Assembly (NCBI GenBank): GCA_002320605.1 | Contig: DCKG01000005.1 | Location: 1-64,000, forward strand | Direction of reading: 5' to 3' | From: Bacteroidales bacterium UBA1680 | GTDB taxonomy: Bacteria; Bacteroidota; Bacteroidia; Bacteroidales; UBA932 | DNA length: 64,000 nucleotides | In this document: one piece after another, positions 52,469 to 59,763 of the stretch | How the letters are laid out: the number at the start of each line of letters is the position of its first letter | How positions within the stretch are numbered: position 1 is the stretch's first letter | Program-made: the position numbers and the translations under genes | The notes under the pieces: model-generated | What the model was told of the DNA's origin: nothing | Databases searched by the model: none | The model's input: the letters and a program-made list of their open reading frames with translations, nothing else

Positions 52469-53503
52469 TTAATATATTTCTATGGTTAATAATTCGTCTG
52501 TCTTATCGGGATTGTCAATGTAACGCCAACGGATGCCGGAGGACAGCCGGAACACCTCCAGGATTCGCTCCAACCGCTGGCTGGTGAAGGTACCCGTGAA
52601 GGCCTCTTCCCGTAGGCTTGGATTTTTCAGAATCAACCGGACATGAAAGCGTTTTTCCAGCATACGCAGCGCTTCGGGCAATGGGGTAGCGTTAAAGATG
52701 ATTTTCCCATCTTTCCATGCTGTCTCTGCCTGTCCGTTCGTGGCAAGCACGCGTGTTTTCGAGCCTTCCACATCATAAATCAGCTTGTGACCAGGTTTCA
52801 ATTCGACAATGTGCGTCGTTGTGCCTTGTGCATAGGCGAAGCTAATCTTTCCGGTGAGCAACGTGGCTCGTACTTTTGGTTCGGACCCAAATGCTTCCAG
52901 ATTGAAAGTGGTGCCTACTACCTCAACCTGCGTTTGATGAGGAGTCTTCACTACGAAGGGATGCTCTGGATCACTCTCAACTTCGAAATATGCCTCTCCA
53001 TTCAATTCCACCTGGCGTTCTGACTTGGCAAAAGTAGCCGGATAGCGCAATACTGACTCCGAGTTCAAGTGTACCAAAGAGCCATCGGGCAGTGCAAAGT
53101 GGGTGGTCATGCCCGGATTGGTGCATACCTCCACAAAGCGATCGCTCTCTTCCGCTGGTTGCTCGGCATGATCATGATAATATAGAATGCCAAAGGTCAC
53201 GATCAGCGGGAGGATTAGGATGGCTGCCACCGACTGGAATATTTTCCAGATGCGGCGTGGCAGGCTAATGGTTTCTCTTTTGAGCCTCCGGTCAGCCTGT
53301 TGCCATGCCTTGTCGGCATCGACTTGTGGCGCAACACGCAGAAGATCCGCATGCCAGGACAGCGACATGAGCCGTTTCAATAGCCGCTCATGTTCTTCAG
53401 ACTGAGCCAACCACGCTTCAACCACCTCACATTCCTGCTCTGTGGCTTGCCCTGCGCAATAGCGAATCAATACTTGTTCTTCTATATGTTGCTGCGTATC
53501 CAT
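52469..53503 (-). CDS. FecR-family anti-sigma factor
   Basis: 344 residues. The cytoplasmic N-terminus (about 1-75) binds the sigma factor (RYCAGQATEQECEVVEAWLA). One membrane segment lies at about 90-108 (SVAAILILPLIVTFGILYY). The periplasmic FecR domain runs from about 128 (TTHFALPDGSLVHLNSESVL in outline, GEAYFEVESDPEHPFVVKT, GTTFNLEAF), then a DUF4974 domain ends the protein (LPEALRMLEKRFHVRLIL, FTGTFTSQRLERILEVF). It holds the ECF sigma factor inactive until the STN domain of SusC signals substrate. It is divergent from the sigma gene, 199 bases apart. Confidence 0.94.
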   Translation of the reverse strand: MDTQQHIEEQVLIRYCAGQATEQECEVVEAWLAQSEEHERLLKRLMSLSWHADLLRVAPQVDADKAWQQADRRLKRETISLPRRIWKIFQSVAAILILPLIVTFGILYYHDHAEQPAEESDRFVEVCTNPGMTTHFALPDGSLVHLNSESVLRYPATFAKSERQVELNGEAYFEVESDPEHPFVVKTPHQTQVEVVGTTFNLEAFGSEPKVRATLLTGKISFAYAQGTTTHIVELKPGHKLIYDVEGSKTRVLATNGQAETAWKDGKIIFNATPLPEALRMLEKRFHVRLILKNPSLREEAFTGTFTSQRLERILEVFRLSSGIRWRYIDNPDKTDELLTIEIY

Positions 53504-53679
53504 ATTCCTTCTCTATGATGAATCGGCGAAGAAAGCTAGCTTTTCAATTGCTCTTTTCTATATAGACAAGGGAGAAACAGCGCATTCCTAAACAAAGCAG
53601 ATTTTTTTTGCTCCAATAATATGTTTTTGAATAGATATTAGCCAATATACATTCGAGGGTCACTTTTCAAAAAAATATG

Positions 53680-53687
53680 TAATTTTG
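53680..53687 (+). promoter_or_regulatory. -7 box for the ECF sigma gene
   Basis: TAATTTTG fits TAnnTTTG and ends 15 bases before the ATG at 53703. No TTTG element is at the proper distance. It suggests basal transcription of the sigma gene by the primary sigma factor. Confidence 0.45.
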
Positions 53688-53702
53688 AACTAAGATAATA
53701 TC

Positions 53703-54293
53703 ATGAGCAAAGAAACACAGGCATCGAAAGAGAACGAATTACTGACCGCTGTCCATGAAGGCAACTGGAACGCATACAGGACCTTATTTAAGCGGTATTA
53801 TCCGGTATTGTGTGCCTACGGGAATCGCTTCGTAAGCCTGGAAGAGGCTGAAGAGATCAGCCAAGACATCTTGCTCTGGGTGTGGAAGAACCGTGAGAAT
53901 ATCAATATCTTACGTTCTCTCAGCCACTACTTGCTTTCCATGATGTATCATCGCAGCGTTAATCTAATCCTGCACAACCAAGCCCGCTACAAAGCCGAGA
54001 CGCGTTTCTTAGAGACTGTAGAGGATGTGCTGGTAGAGGATAACCAGGTTCATTTCAATGAATTACAGCAGAAAATCAAAGAAGCGTTAGCGTCGCTGCC
54101 AGACACTTATCGAGAGGCATTCATATTACATAGATTTGGGAACAAAAGCTACAAGGGAATTGCCGAGATGCTGCAAGTCTCACCCAAGACCGTAGACTAT
54201 CGCATCCAGCAAGCATTGAAACAACTGCGTATCCTCCTAAAGGATTATTCCCCTATCTTGCTGTGGTTAATAGGCGGAACAACCTTATCCTGA
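53703..54293 (+). CDS. ECF RNA polymerase sigma factor (RpoE-like) of the PUL
   Basis: 196 residues. Region 2: NWNAYRTLFKRYYPVLCAYGNRF, then EEAEEISQDILLWVWKNRENI (about 45-65). Region 4: LQQKIKEALASLPDTYREAFILHRFGNKSYKGIAEMLQVSPKTVDYRIQQALKQLR in outline (about 118-175), with the helix-turn-helix at SYKGIAEML...SPKTVDYR. It should drive the divergent fecR-susC-susD-wbsX genes when released by FecR. The frame ends in TTLS with a stop codon that lies inside a palindromic repeat (54288-54306), so the natural C-terminus may have been altered by insertion of that repeat. Confidence 0.93.
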   Translation: MSKETQASKENELLTAVHEGNWNAYRTLFKRYYPVLCAYGNRFVSLEEAEEISQDILLWVWKNRENINILRSLSHYLLSMMYHRSVNLILHNQARYKAETRFLETVEDVLVEDNQVHFNELQQKIKEALASLPDTYREAFILHRFGNKSYKGIAEMLQVSPKTVDYRIQQALKQLRILLKDYSPILLWLIGGTTLS

Positions 54294-54349
54294 ATCAAGT
54301 TCAGGATCCATGGTTCGTGGGAATGGATTTCTGGTCAAGCCCGGATGAC
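54288..54349. repeat. Dispersed palindromic repeat-like element at the sigma-gene end
   Basis: TCCTGAA-TCAAG-TTCAGGA (54288-54306) is a perfect 7-base palindrome around a 5-base loop. ATCCAT (54306-54311) pairs with ATGGAT (54323-54328). The element closes with GGTCAAGCCCGGATGACT. The wording resembles widespread REP-type elements (CCTGAATCAAGTTCAGGAT...GTCAAGCCCGGATGAC) known in many proteobacterial genomes. The TGA stop of the sigma gene is part of the first arm. Confidence 0.55.
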
Positions 54350-54783
54350 TGAAGAAGGATGAACTCGTTTTCCCGTCAACGTGAAATGTAGGGCTGCCGG
54401 TGAGGCTGTGGCCGCAAAGCATACATCCATGTCCTCGCTTAGAAGGACGAGAATTTATGGGCAACGGTATAGTGCCACCGACTGGCTTGTAATGAAGGGC
54501 TGCGTCGCCCACCCAGTTTCACTGAACGGGGGTCGGCAATGGGAATATGTGTCCTCGGCACTTGAAATGAATGTCACCGTTGCCTTCAATTGTGAATAAT
54601 TAAAACCTATCTTCTAGGTTTCACAAAACCTTGTCGATGATGCGAATAAAGAATCGCATACGGATATTCAAACCCTTCGGAATAAGTGTCACGCAAAACG
54701 CTGTCGAGGCAGGCTGCACAGAAGTGCATGGGGAAGGGCATGTCTCGACATCGAGGCCTCCCAAGAGCCACGTTCTGGATGAA

Positions 54784-54854
54784 GTGTCATGCCTGATATA
54801 CTAAGAAAGGCCGTCTCGGTGGCCGTGTCATGCCTGATATATAAAGAAAGGCCG
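54784..54854. repeat. 30-base direct repeat, two copies, 41-base period
   Basis: GTGTCATGCCTGATATA, two variable bases, then AAGAAAGGCCG, at 54784-54813 and 54825-54854, identical at 28 of 30 positions. On the minus strand each copy is the tail following a GGCC-type hairpin arm, so the 3' part of the small-RNA terminator seems to have been duplicated. Confidence 0.7.
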
Positions 54855-54934
54855 GCGCTTTCCCCAAAGAGCCGGCCCTGTGTATATAAAACGAACTTAA
54901 CAAATAGACAACAAATAAAAGAACTTTGTTTGTC
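54843..54934 (-). ncRNA. Candidate small RNA, about 92 nt
   Basis: On the minus strand a consensus promoter (54970-54940) predicts a start near 54934. The RNA would open with a hairpin: GACAAACAAA paired with TTTGTTGTC (54934-54907, one bulge). An unstructured AT-rich linker follows, and it ends in a strong terminator: GGCCGGC/GCCGGCC plus CTTT/AAAG with a GGGG loop (54877-54850), then TTTCTTTATA. No reading frame of note lies inside. The promoter sits 42 bases after the araC stop on the same strand, so the terminator may also serve araC. Identity with a known family is not evident. Confidence 0.45.
54850..54877 (-). terminator. Strong rho-independent terminator (small RNA and araC)
   Basis: Perfect 7-base GC stem (GGCCGGC with GCCGGCC), one mismatch, 4 more pairs and a tetraloop, followed on the minus strand by TTTCTTTATATAT. 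Confidence 0.75.
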
Positions 54935-54939
54935 CGTTG

Positions 54940-54970
54940 CAAAGATATCAACAAAATCTGAATTTCCAAA
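54940..54970 (-). promoter_or_regulatory. Consensus promoter with no protein gene behind it
   Basis: Read on the minus strand: TTTG (54970-54967), 19 bases, TATCTTTG (54947-54940). This is an exact match to the Bacteroidota primary-sigma consensus, placed just after the araC stop and pointing into the non-coding stretch. Confidence 0.65.
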
Positions 54971-55011
54971 AGAATTCGTTAATTTTTTAAAACGGTTTTA
55001 CTAAAAATTCG

Positions 55012-55941
55012 TTATATGTTCCTATATTGGCTAGGAGTCATCCCAGTGTGAGCCTTGAAGAACTTATAGAATACCGATGGGTTCGGGAAGTGCAGCTTAT
55101 AAACTATTTCCTTGATGCTGTTGTCGGTATATTTCAACATATTCTTGGCCTCCAATATGACGAAGGAATCAATCCACTCTGGGGCCGACCTTCCGCTAGC
55201 TTGCTTTATGAGCTTGGAGAGATATTTCGGAGTAAGCCCAAGGTTGCTTGCGTAAAAAGCCATGTTACGCTCTGAGTCATGATATTCAGTGACAAGTTTT
55301 ATGAATCTCTCTAGCAGCTGCGTCACCCTCACGGAGGCGTTCTTCATCGGCATCGTCTTCTTATTCTCGTCCCGCTTGGCCACGAGACCGACGAAATAAC
55401 AGAACAGAGAAGAAATCAGCGCACCCACTGCTTCTCTCTTGCTAGAGCAATCAGAATCAATAAGTTTCCTAACAATGTCAATATAGCTTTCGCAAATCTG
55501 AATCGACGCATCATCCAAATGAATGACTGGATCGGAAAGAAAGCTGATGAGATTTCCTAGGCTCTTGTTCAATTCCAGGCTGATATTCGAGAGGAAAGAA
55601 GGCGAAATGGCAAGAAGAAGAAGTTCGTTACCGGAATTTTTCTTTTCCGTGTCGACTTTAGCTTTAATGATGTTGCCCGGAGTGCTAATGAACATGGTGT
55701 GTTCAGTGAGGCTGAGCGTCCTAAGATTGACTTCTAGTTCCACCGAACCTTTTATGCAGAAAAAGGTTAGATACACGTCTGTCTTGCAAGGAAATTCGAG
55801 GAAAGAACGAAGTTTCTGGACATAAGACTCATCGCAGTGGATGCGAAGTATATAGAGATCCTCATTCAGCTCGGTGTCTATCTTGGCTGAAAGCAGCTTT
55901 CTAATGTGCTTCATGTCGATTTTCTGTAGATATTCATCCAT
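55012..55941 (-). CDS. AraC-family transcriptional regulator
   Basis: 309 residues. An N-terminal cupin-like sensing part (about 20-150: VYLTFFCIKGSVELEVNLRTL, then TMFISTPGNIIKA) is followed by a helical linker. The C-terminal AraC DNA-binding domain (about 210-309) has two helix-turn-helix units: NMAFYASNLGLTPKYLSKLIKQASG and NSIKEIVYKLHFPNPSVFYKFFKAHTGMTPSQYR, given here in outline. It diverges from the efflux operon across a 178-base gap and very likely controls it. An inverted repeat, TTTTCGCA...TGCGAAAA, overlaps its own -7 box, which suggests autoregulation or a second regulator. Confidence 0.93.
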   Translation of the reverse strand: MDEYLQKIDMKHIRKLLSAKIDTELNEDLYILRIHCDESYVQKLRSFLEFPCKTDVYLTFFCIKGSVELEVNLRTLSLTEHTMFISTPGNIIKAKVDTEKKNSGNELLLLAISPSFLSNISLELNKSLGNLISFLSDPVIHLDDASIQICESYIDIVRKLIDSDCSSKREAVGALISSLFCYFVGLVAKRDENKKTMPMKNASVRVTQLLERFIKLVTEYHDSERNMAFYASNLGLTPKYLSKLIKQASGRSAPEWIDSFVILEAKNMLKYTDNSIKEIVYKLHFPNPSVFYKFFKAHTGMTPSQYRNI

Positions 55942-55989
55942 AATATAAATAATTGTTAGATGGTTTCAATTTGGGCATCAATTTTCTTT

Positions 55990-56017
55990 TTTTCGCAAAT
56001 TTAGCCAAATGCGAAAA
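55990..56017. promoter_or_regulatory. Operator-like inverted repeat over the araC -7 box
   Basis: TTTTCGCA (55990-55997) and TGCGAAAA (56010-56017) form a perfect 8-base inverted repeat with a 12-base centre. The minus-strand -7 box TAAATTTG (56003-55996) starts in the repeat's centre and overlaps its left arm. The same arms occur before the DUF4143 ATPase at 36142-36175. Confidence 0.5.
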
Positions 56018-56119
56018 TATTATATACAAAAATCAATCCAAATAGTAAAATGAAGGCAACTTTTTTGTAGATTTTCCCCTGCCTTGAAAAGCAGCGTGAC
56101 ATATTCAAAATTCAACTAT

Positions 56120-57127
56120 ATGGGAAGAAGAAAGAAAAACTACAATTTAGTCATCGGCATCATAGCACTGCTACTGATAGTGCTTGCGCTTGCCATCGTA
56201 GGATATTTCGTATCCTATTCAAAACCGCCTGTGACACAAGGCGAAGTCGAAGCCACGGAATGTAGGGTTTCAGGGAAAATCACTGGAAGAATTGATGCCA
56301 TCTATATTAAGGAAGGCGATAGCGTTCGCAAAGGAGACACTCTTGCGCACTACGATTCTCCCGAAGTGCGAGCTAAAATGGCACAGGCGCAGGGGGCAGC
56401 CACAGCGGCAAGAGCCATGAACGACAAAGCTAAGAATGGATCAAGGGTGGAGGAAATTGCCAAGGCCCATCAAGTTTGGCAACAGACACAGATTCAGGAA
56501 GAAGTATTACGGAAATCTTACGAGAGAATCGAGAAACTGCGAGAGCAGGAAGTCGTATCGTCTCAGAAATATGACGAAGTCAAAGCTAAATACGATGCCG
56601 CTGTGGCTCAGCAGAAAGCAGCCAAAAGTCAGTACGACATAGCGGTGAACGGAGCAAGAGCCGAAGATAAGGCGGCAGCCGAGGCTCGGATGAACCAAGG
56701 TGAAGGAGTCGTGGCGGAAGTCCAGTCATACGCCGACGAGCTCTATCTTGTCGCCCCTGTTGACGGAGCAGTGACAAAGGTCTTCGTGCACGAAGGTGAA
56801 CTGGTGGGCCAAGGAGCACCAGTGGCAACCATTACCGACCCCTATGACATCTGGTTCACTTTCAACATTAGGGAAGACAACTTGAGAGAGATACATGACG
56901 GAGCGAGCATACGCGTCTCCATCCCGGCGCTTAACGGCAAAGAGGTCAGCGCCACGGTCTATTACATCTCTGCGCAAGATGATTATGCTACCTATCGGGC
57001 TGTCAAAGAAACTGGGTCTTACGATGCGAAGACCTTCGAGGTCAGGGCGATGTCTGATGAGGGGGTCGGAGAATATAGAAACGGCATGTCCGTCATAATG
57101 CTGAGGGACAAGCCTAATCACAGGTAA
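56120..57127 (+). CDS. HlyD-type periplasmic adaptor, efflux cassette 1
   Basis: 335 residues. One N-terminal membrane segment (about 9-32), then a barrel-sandwich half (VEATECRVSGKITGRIDAIYIKEGDSVRKGD in outline), a long coiled-coil hairpin (about 85-200, with SSQKYDEVKAKYDAAVAQQKAAKSQYDIAVNGA in outline), the second lipoyl half (LVAPVDGAVTKVFVHEGELV) and a beta-barrel. It links an inner-membrane transporter to a TolC channel. The ATG at 56120 (MGRRKKNYNLV) is preferred over 56084. The permease starts 4 bases later. It is closely similar to the adaptor at 61.3 kb. Confidence 0.93.
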   Translation: MGRRKKNYNLVIGIIALLLIVLALAIVGYFVSYSKPPVTQGEVEATECRVSGKITGRIDAIYIKEGDSVRKGDTLAHYDSPEVRAKMAQAQGAATAARAMNDKAKNGSRVEEIAKAHQVWQQTQIQEEVLRKSYERIEKLREQEVVSSQKYDEVKAKYDAAVAQQKAAKSQYDIAVNGARAEDKAAAEARMNQGEGVVAEVQSYADELYLVAPVDGAVTKVFVHEGELVGQGAPVATITDPYDIWFTFNIREDNLREIHDGASIRVSIPALNGKEVSATVYYISAQDDYATYRAVKETGSYDAKTFEVRAMSDEGVGEYRNGMSVIMLRDKPNHR

Positions 57128-57131
57128 CGTC

Positions 57132-58301
57132 ATGACAGTCTGGCAAAGATTACATGCGGTAGCGAGGAGAGAGATGGCGATAATCCGCCATAGGCCTGTC
57201 TATCTGTGGGGCTCTATCGGCGGTTTCCTGTTCTGCACCATTTTCTTCCTAACGCTCATGAAAGAAGGCACGCCGGAGAAGAATCCGGTCGGCCTCGTTG
57301 ATCTGGATCGCTCCACGACATCCAGAATGGTGAGAGAGGCTCTCGATGCCACGCAACTCGTCAGGATAATCCCTTACGAATCACAATCGGAAGCGAGCCG
57401 GGACATGATGAAAGGAAAGCTGATGGGCTACGTCATTATCCCTAGAGGCCTCAACGATGACATACAGGCTTATAGAAGACCCAAAGTGACCTTCTACACC
57501 AACGAGATGTACTTCATTGGCGGAACCATGGCCTGGAAACAGCTTCTGACCCTCATTAATATGGGAAACGGAGCGGTTGAGAGGGAGTTCATGAGGGCCC
57601 GAGGCTACAGGGAGAACGAAATCTTAGACATCATCGAGCCTATCGTGATTGACACTCACTACTTGGGGAACTCCACGATGAATTACAATTATTACATATC
57701 TCCGAATATTCTGGCTGGAATCTTAGAGCTACTTGTGATAATCGTGTTAATATATTCATTCTCGACAGAACTGAAATATGGCACATCAAGGCATCTGCTG
57801 AAGGCATCGGGGAATTCCATCCTGGTGGCCGTCGGAGGCAAGCTGCTGGTCTGGACGCTGATATTCTGCACAGCAGGCTTCATATTCATATTACTACTTT
57901 TTGGCATCCTGCACTTCCCCTACGCCGGGGCGATTGGGTGGCAGTTTCTGGACATGTTCCTGATGATACTCGCCAGCGAGGGGGGCGCCCTGTTCCTCGT
58001 GGAGATGGTTCCCGTGTCGCGAATGGCCATCTGCCTCGGTGCCCTGTATTCCATTCTGGGTTACACCATGACAGGCTTCTCGCTACCTATTGAAGCCATG
58101 CCTGCGGCGGCTCAAGGCTGGGCCTGGGCGTTCCCCGTCAGACACTATTATCTGATGTATGTCCAGGAAGGCATTTTCGCTTCCGGCTTCGCTGGATGCT
58201 GGAAGCAGATAATCTCTCTGCTCTCGTTCATGTTCCTGCCTTTGTTCGGGCTCGGGCGGCTGAAGAGCGCTTACATCTACCAGAATTATCCAAGACTGTA
58301 A
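57132..58301 (+). CDS. ABC-2 type permease A, cassette 1 (YbhR/YhhJ-like)
   Basis: 389 residues. One N-terminal membrane segment (about 25-43), a large extracytoplasmic domain (PVGLVDLDRSTTSRMVREALDATQLV, KLMGYVIIPRGLNDDI, both in outline), then five membrane segments from about 190, with the ABC-2 pattern ELKYGTSRHLL and GFSLPIEAMPAAAQGWAWAFPVRHYY. It would form half of the membrane channel with the next gene. No ATPase gene is adjacent. 4-base gaps on both sides show tight coupling. Confidence 0.9.
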   Translation: MTVWQRLHAVARREMAIIRHRPVYLWGSIGGFLFCTIFFLTLMKEGTPEKNPVGLVDLDRSTTSRMVREALDATQLVRIIPYESQSEASRDMMKGKLMGYVIIPRGLNDDIQAYRRPKVTFYTNEMYFIGGTMAWKQLLTLINMGNGAVEREFMRARGYRENEILDIIEPIVIDTHYLGNSTMNYNYYISPNILAGILELLVIIVLIYSFSTELKYGTSRHLLKASGNSILVAVGGKLLVWTLIFCTAGFIFILLLFGILHFPYAGAIGWQFLDMFLMILASEGGALFLVEMVPVSRMAICLGALYSILGYTMTGFSLPIEAMPAAAQGWAWAFPVRHYYLMYVQEGIFASGFAGCWKQIISLLSFMFLPLFGLGRLKSAYIYQNYPRL

Positions 58302-58305
58302 CGCC

Positions 58306-59592
58306 ATGAAGAATGCATATATAAAAACCTGGTTCAAAGATTACTGGGATATTTTCTGCAACGAATTCAAGCAGATTCTCGCCGACGAAGGCGTAATGAT
58401 AATCTTCGTCGTGGCAGGGCTTATCTACCCTCTGCTGTACAATTTCGTCTACTACGGCGGCATCATCAACGACACGCCGGTGGCCGTCGTGGATCTAGCG
58501 AGCTGCAAGGAGAGCCGCCGCTTCACGAGAGAGATGGATGCGACAAGGGAGATAAGGATAGCGGCTAAATGCATGAATATGGAAGAGGCGAAAGGCCTGC
58601 TCCAGAAGCGCATCGTGAAAGGAATAGTCTATTTCCCAGCAGATTACGGGACGAAGCTTGCCCGTCACGAACAGGCCCACATCTCAGTCTATTGCGACAT
58701 GAGTGCGTTTCTGTACTGCAAGAATGATTTGATAGGCTCGAACATGGTCATGCTGCACGAGATCCGAGAGCTTCAGCTGGAAGACTTTAAGGCAAAAGGC
58801 CTTACTGACGAGGCTGCAAGCCAGCAGGTCCTGCCGCTAGGCTACGAAGACAACAAGCCATACAACCCACAGGCTAACTACAGCTTCTTTCTAATCACCG
58901 CTATCATGCTGATAATGATTCAGCAGATAATGTATTACGGCATGTCGGTGCTAACAGGGACAAACCGCGAGGAGAATAGAAGCTTCGCCTCGCTGCCGGA
59001 CCAACTGCAAGGACATGGCCGCGTGAGGATAGTCCTTGGGAGGGGCACTGCCTACTGGCTTCTGTTCATGGGCATAGGAACATACATTGCCATAATCTCC
59101 CCAGCCATATTCGGACATGCCCAAAGAGGCAATTTCTGGGACGTGTTCAACATGCTCGCCCTATTCATGCTGGACTGCGTGTTCTTCTCTATGGTCTGGA
59201 GCACTTTCATCACCAGGCGAGAAACCGTATTCGTGCTTCTGCTGGTCGTGCCAATCGTGGCATTTTTCCTCACTGGCGTAGCATGGCCGTATTACGCATT
59301 CCCTAAGTTCTGGAAATATTTCTCATACATATTCCCAACTACCTTCGGAACTAAGGCATATATCAGCCTGAGCGTTGCCGGAGGCGACATGTCCATAGCG
59401 AAGGAAATGATTGAATACATCACTTGGCAGACGATGATATATTTCTTCTTCGCTTGTGCCTGCGTGCACCTGGAGAATTGGGTGCTTCATCACAAGGAAG
59501 AGCTGAAGGAAAAACGCGACGATGCACGGCGGCGAAGAGGCATAGATATAGAAGGGGACATCAAAATGATAGAAGGAGAAAATGAGATATGA
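58306..59592 (+). CDS. ABC-2 type permease B, cassette 1
   Basis: 428 residues, a second ABC-2 permease of the same overall plan: membrane segment at about 28-50 (VMIIFVVAGLIYPLLYNFVYY), extracytoplasmic domain with VAVVDLASCKESRRFTREMDAT, and five later segments. A basic cytoplasmic tail follows (HHKEELKEKRDDARRRRG), longer than in permease A. It pairs with permease A as a heterodimer. The following 171 bases before tolC are AT-rich, and the channel gene may have its own promoter. Confidence 0.9.
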   Translation: MKNAYIKTWFKDYWDIFCNEFKQILADEGVMIIFVVAGLIYPLLYNFVYYGGIINDTPVAVVDLASCKESRRFTREMDATREIRIAAKCMNMEEAKGLLQKRIVKGIVYFPADYGTKLARHEQAHISVYCDMSAFLYCKNDLIGSNMVMLHEIRELQLEDFKAKGLTDEAASQQVLPLGYEDNKPYNPQANYSFFLITAIMLIMIQQIMYYGMSVLTGTNREENRSFASLPDQLQGHGRVRIVLGRGTAYWLLFMGIGTYIAIISPAIFGHAQRGNFWDVFNMLALFMLDCVFFSMVWSTFITRRETVFVLLLVVPIVAFFLTGVAWPYYAFPKFWKYFSYIFPTTFGTKAYISLSVAGGDMSIAKEMIEYITWQTMIYFFFACACVHLENWVLHHKEELKEKRDDARRRRGIDIEGDIKMIEGENEI

Positions 59593-59763
59593 GCATGCTG
59601 GATGTAAAAAGGCATAATTAATTTCGACCAATTGATATATTATAGCAGCTTAATCAAGTAATTTTTGTGCCTTTTAGGCTAAATTTTTGCAAAAAGATAT
59701 TTTTTGCGGTTAAAAAGAAAATCGTATATTGATAAACTGAAAACAAACATTGAGAATAAAGAT

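Larger units (their letters stand above)
54294..55011. other. 718-base non-coding stretch at the right edge of the PUL island
   Basis: No protein gene is convincing; the open frames at 54381-54599 (plus) and 54285-54512 (minus) have no domain and overlap the palindromic repeat. In order it holds a REP-like palindrome (54288-54349), a 7-base perfect hairpin AAACCTA/TAGGTTT (54603-54621), GC-richer unassigned sequence to about 54780, a two-copy direct repeat (54784-54854), a terminator hairpin, and a consensus promoter on the minus strand (54940-54970). It looks like an insertion or recombination seam. Confidence 0.6.

Noticed and set aside
54381..54599. 72-residue frame after the ECF sigma gene
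   Set aside because: It lies in sequence dominated by repeats and hairpins and matches no family that I recognise.
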